Shown: piece after piece, positions 5,684 to 6,519 of the stretch | Numbering within the stretch: position 1 is the stretch's first letter | Layout of the letters: each line of letters opens with the position of its first letter | From: Methanomassiliicoccaceae archaeon UBA367 | GTDB taxonomy: Archaea; Thermoplasmatota; Thermoplasmata; Methanomassiliicoccales; Methanomethylophilaceae | Direction of reading: 5' to 3' | Assembly (NCBI GenBank): GCA_002506255.1 | Contig: DAXF01000058.1 | Location: 10,248 to 16,766 of the forward strand | Length of the DNA: 6,519 nucleotides | The notes under the pieces: generated by a model | Databases searched by the model: none | What the model saw: only the letters and a program-made list of their open reading frames with translations | What the model was told of the DNA's origin: nothing | Position numbers and translations under genes: made by a program

Positions 5684-6519
5684 ATGATCAGAATGCCCGA
5701 GAGCGTGGAGGACGCAGTCGTCAGGATATTGCGGATAGCGAACACGAAGCTCCCATCGGATATCGGATGGGCCCTGGAGGCTGCAGCGGGATGGGAGAGC
5801 AATTCCGTTGCCTATACTCAGCTTGGAGCCATAATGGACAATGTCAAGGAGGCGGAGAATACGGGAAGGCCCATGTGCCAGGATACCGGGGTTCCCGTAT
5901 TCTACGTATCGGGCGCATTTGACGGTTCTGTTGCGGGAAGGATAGTTGAGGGTCTGCGCAGGGCAACCGCGGAGATCCCTCTGAGGCCCAACACAGTGGA
6001 CCCCCTCACACGGGAGAACCACGGCGACAATCTTGGTGAAGGCATGCCGATAATACGATACCATCCGACGGATGATGATTTTCTGCAGATAACTGTGATG
6101 CCCAAAGGGGCCGGGTCGGAGAACATGACGAAGCTGGCGATGCTGAATCCCTCTGAAGGGGAGAAAGGCATAAGGGATTTCGTGGTCAATGCCGTACTTG
6201 ACGCAGGCGGAAGACCCTGCCCACCGACGGTCGTCGGTGTGGGGATAGGGGGCACTGCGGAAACATGCATCGAGATGGCGAAAGAGGCGCTTCTGTTCCC
6301 GATAGATTCAGATAATCCGGACAAGAAGCTTGCCAAGATGGAGGAGGAGCTCTTCGTGAAACTCAACTCCAGCGGCCTGGGCCCGATGGGGCTTGGCGGG
6401 GACACGACAGTGCTGGCGGTCAGGATAAGGAAGGCCCACTGCCACACGGCGAGCCTTCCCGTAGCTGTGGCGGTCGGGTGCTGGGCCACGAGGCGTGCGT
6501 CCGTCAGGATGTATCCGGA
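5684..6519 (+). CDS. fumA: Fumarate hydratase class I, alpha subunit (3' end cut by window)
   Basis: This is the alpha (N-terminal type) subunit of the two-subunit, oxygen-sensitive [4Fe-4S] fumarase that interconverts fumarate and malate, in the FumA/TtdA family. It is probably the catalytic and cluster-binding half, paired with a beta subunit expected just downstream. Visible motifs are MCQDTG (64-69, Cys65), CPPTVVGVGIGG starting at Cys179, HTASLPVAVAVGCWATRRA with Cys266, and an LGGDTT segment in between. The spacing of Cys65, Cys179 and Cys266 fits the three cluster ligands of E. coli TtdA. There are 278 codons before the window ends; relatives are about 280-300 residues, so only the last codons are missing. 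The start chosen is ATG 5684; ATG 5693 (Met4) is the alternative. In methanogens this enzyme serves a partial TCA pathway for biosynthesis. L-tartrate dehydratase alpha is a less likely reading, because that enzyme is not expected in this setting. Confidence 0.92.
   Translation, partial: MIRMPESVEDAVVRILRIANTKLPSDIGWALEAAAGWESNSVAYTQLGAIMDNVKEAENTGRPMCQDTGVPVFYVSGAFDGSVAGRIVEGLRRATAEIPLRPNTVDPLTRENHGDNLGEGMPIIRYHPTDDDFLQITVMPKGAGSENMTKLAMLNPSEGEKGIRDFVVNAVLDAGGRPCPPTVVGVGIGGTAETCIEMAKEALLFPIDSDNPDKKLAKMEEELFVKLNSSGLGPMGLGGDTTVLAVRIRKAHCHTASLPVAVAVGCWATRRASVRMYP

Noticed and set aside
5902..6489. 195-codon open frame on the minus strand inside the fumarase gene
   Set aside because: It lies opposite the conserved fumarase motifs. 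Its Ser/Pro-rich composition is typical of an antisense shadow.

Overview
The window reads as chromosomal DNA from a methanogen-like euryarchaeon. The genes for an archaeal MCM helicase, a DUF424 protein, archaeal NMD3 and a two-subunit class I fumarase alpha chain are all archaeal in type. Frequent ATA (Ile) and AGG (Arg) codons in moderately GC-rich DNA, plus a surface protein that seems to carry a Listeria/Bacteroides-type (Flg_new) repeat, point to Thermoplasmata, most likely Methanomassiliicoccales (Methanomethylophilaceae-like). That placement is inference from gene content and style; no database was searched. All five genes lie on the + strand and coding density is high.

Layout. (1) 1-1646: 3' part of a gene for a secreted, C-terminally membrane-anchored surface protein; its start lies outside the window. 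(2) 1647-1764: a 118-base intergenic region with a strong GC hairpin plus T-run terminator, a small inverted repeat and the Shine-Dalgarno site of the next gene. (3) 1765-5643: a tight three-gene cluster, mcm - DUF424 - nmd3, joined by a 1-base gap and then a TGATG stop/start overlap. (4) 5644-5683: a 40-base gap with a T-run and a CATATA element. (5) 5684 to the window end: fumarate hydratase alpha subunit, cut off a few codons before its expected end.

The main item of interest is an in-frame intein of 158 residues (nt 2854-3327) inside mcm, in the conserved SAAGL/T motif between Walker A and Walker B. Removing it gives a 695-residue MCM with every expected motif. It is a mini-intein without a homing endonuclease domain. 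It has clear N-terminal (Cys1) and C-terminal (His-Asn/Thr) splice blocks, but the block B histidine that normally activates the N-terminal splice junction reads as Thr-Lys. It therefore looks like a natural block-B-His-less intein at a replication helicase active site.

The mcm-DUF424-nmd3 arrangement puts the replicative helicase on what is probably one transcript with a 50S-biogenesis-type factor and an uncharacterised archaeal protein. This suggests co-expression of replication and ribosome assembly functions and makes DUF424 a guilt-by-association candidate for an NMD3-linked role. I saw no RNA genes, CRISPR arrays, insertion sequences or other mobile elements besides the intein.
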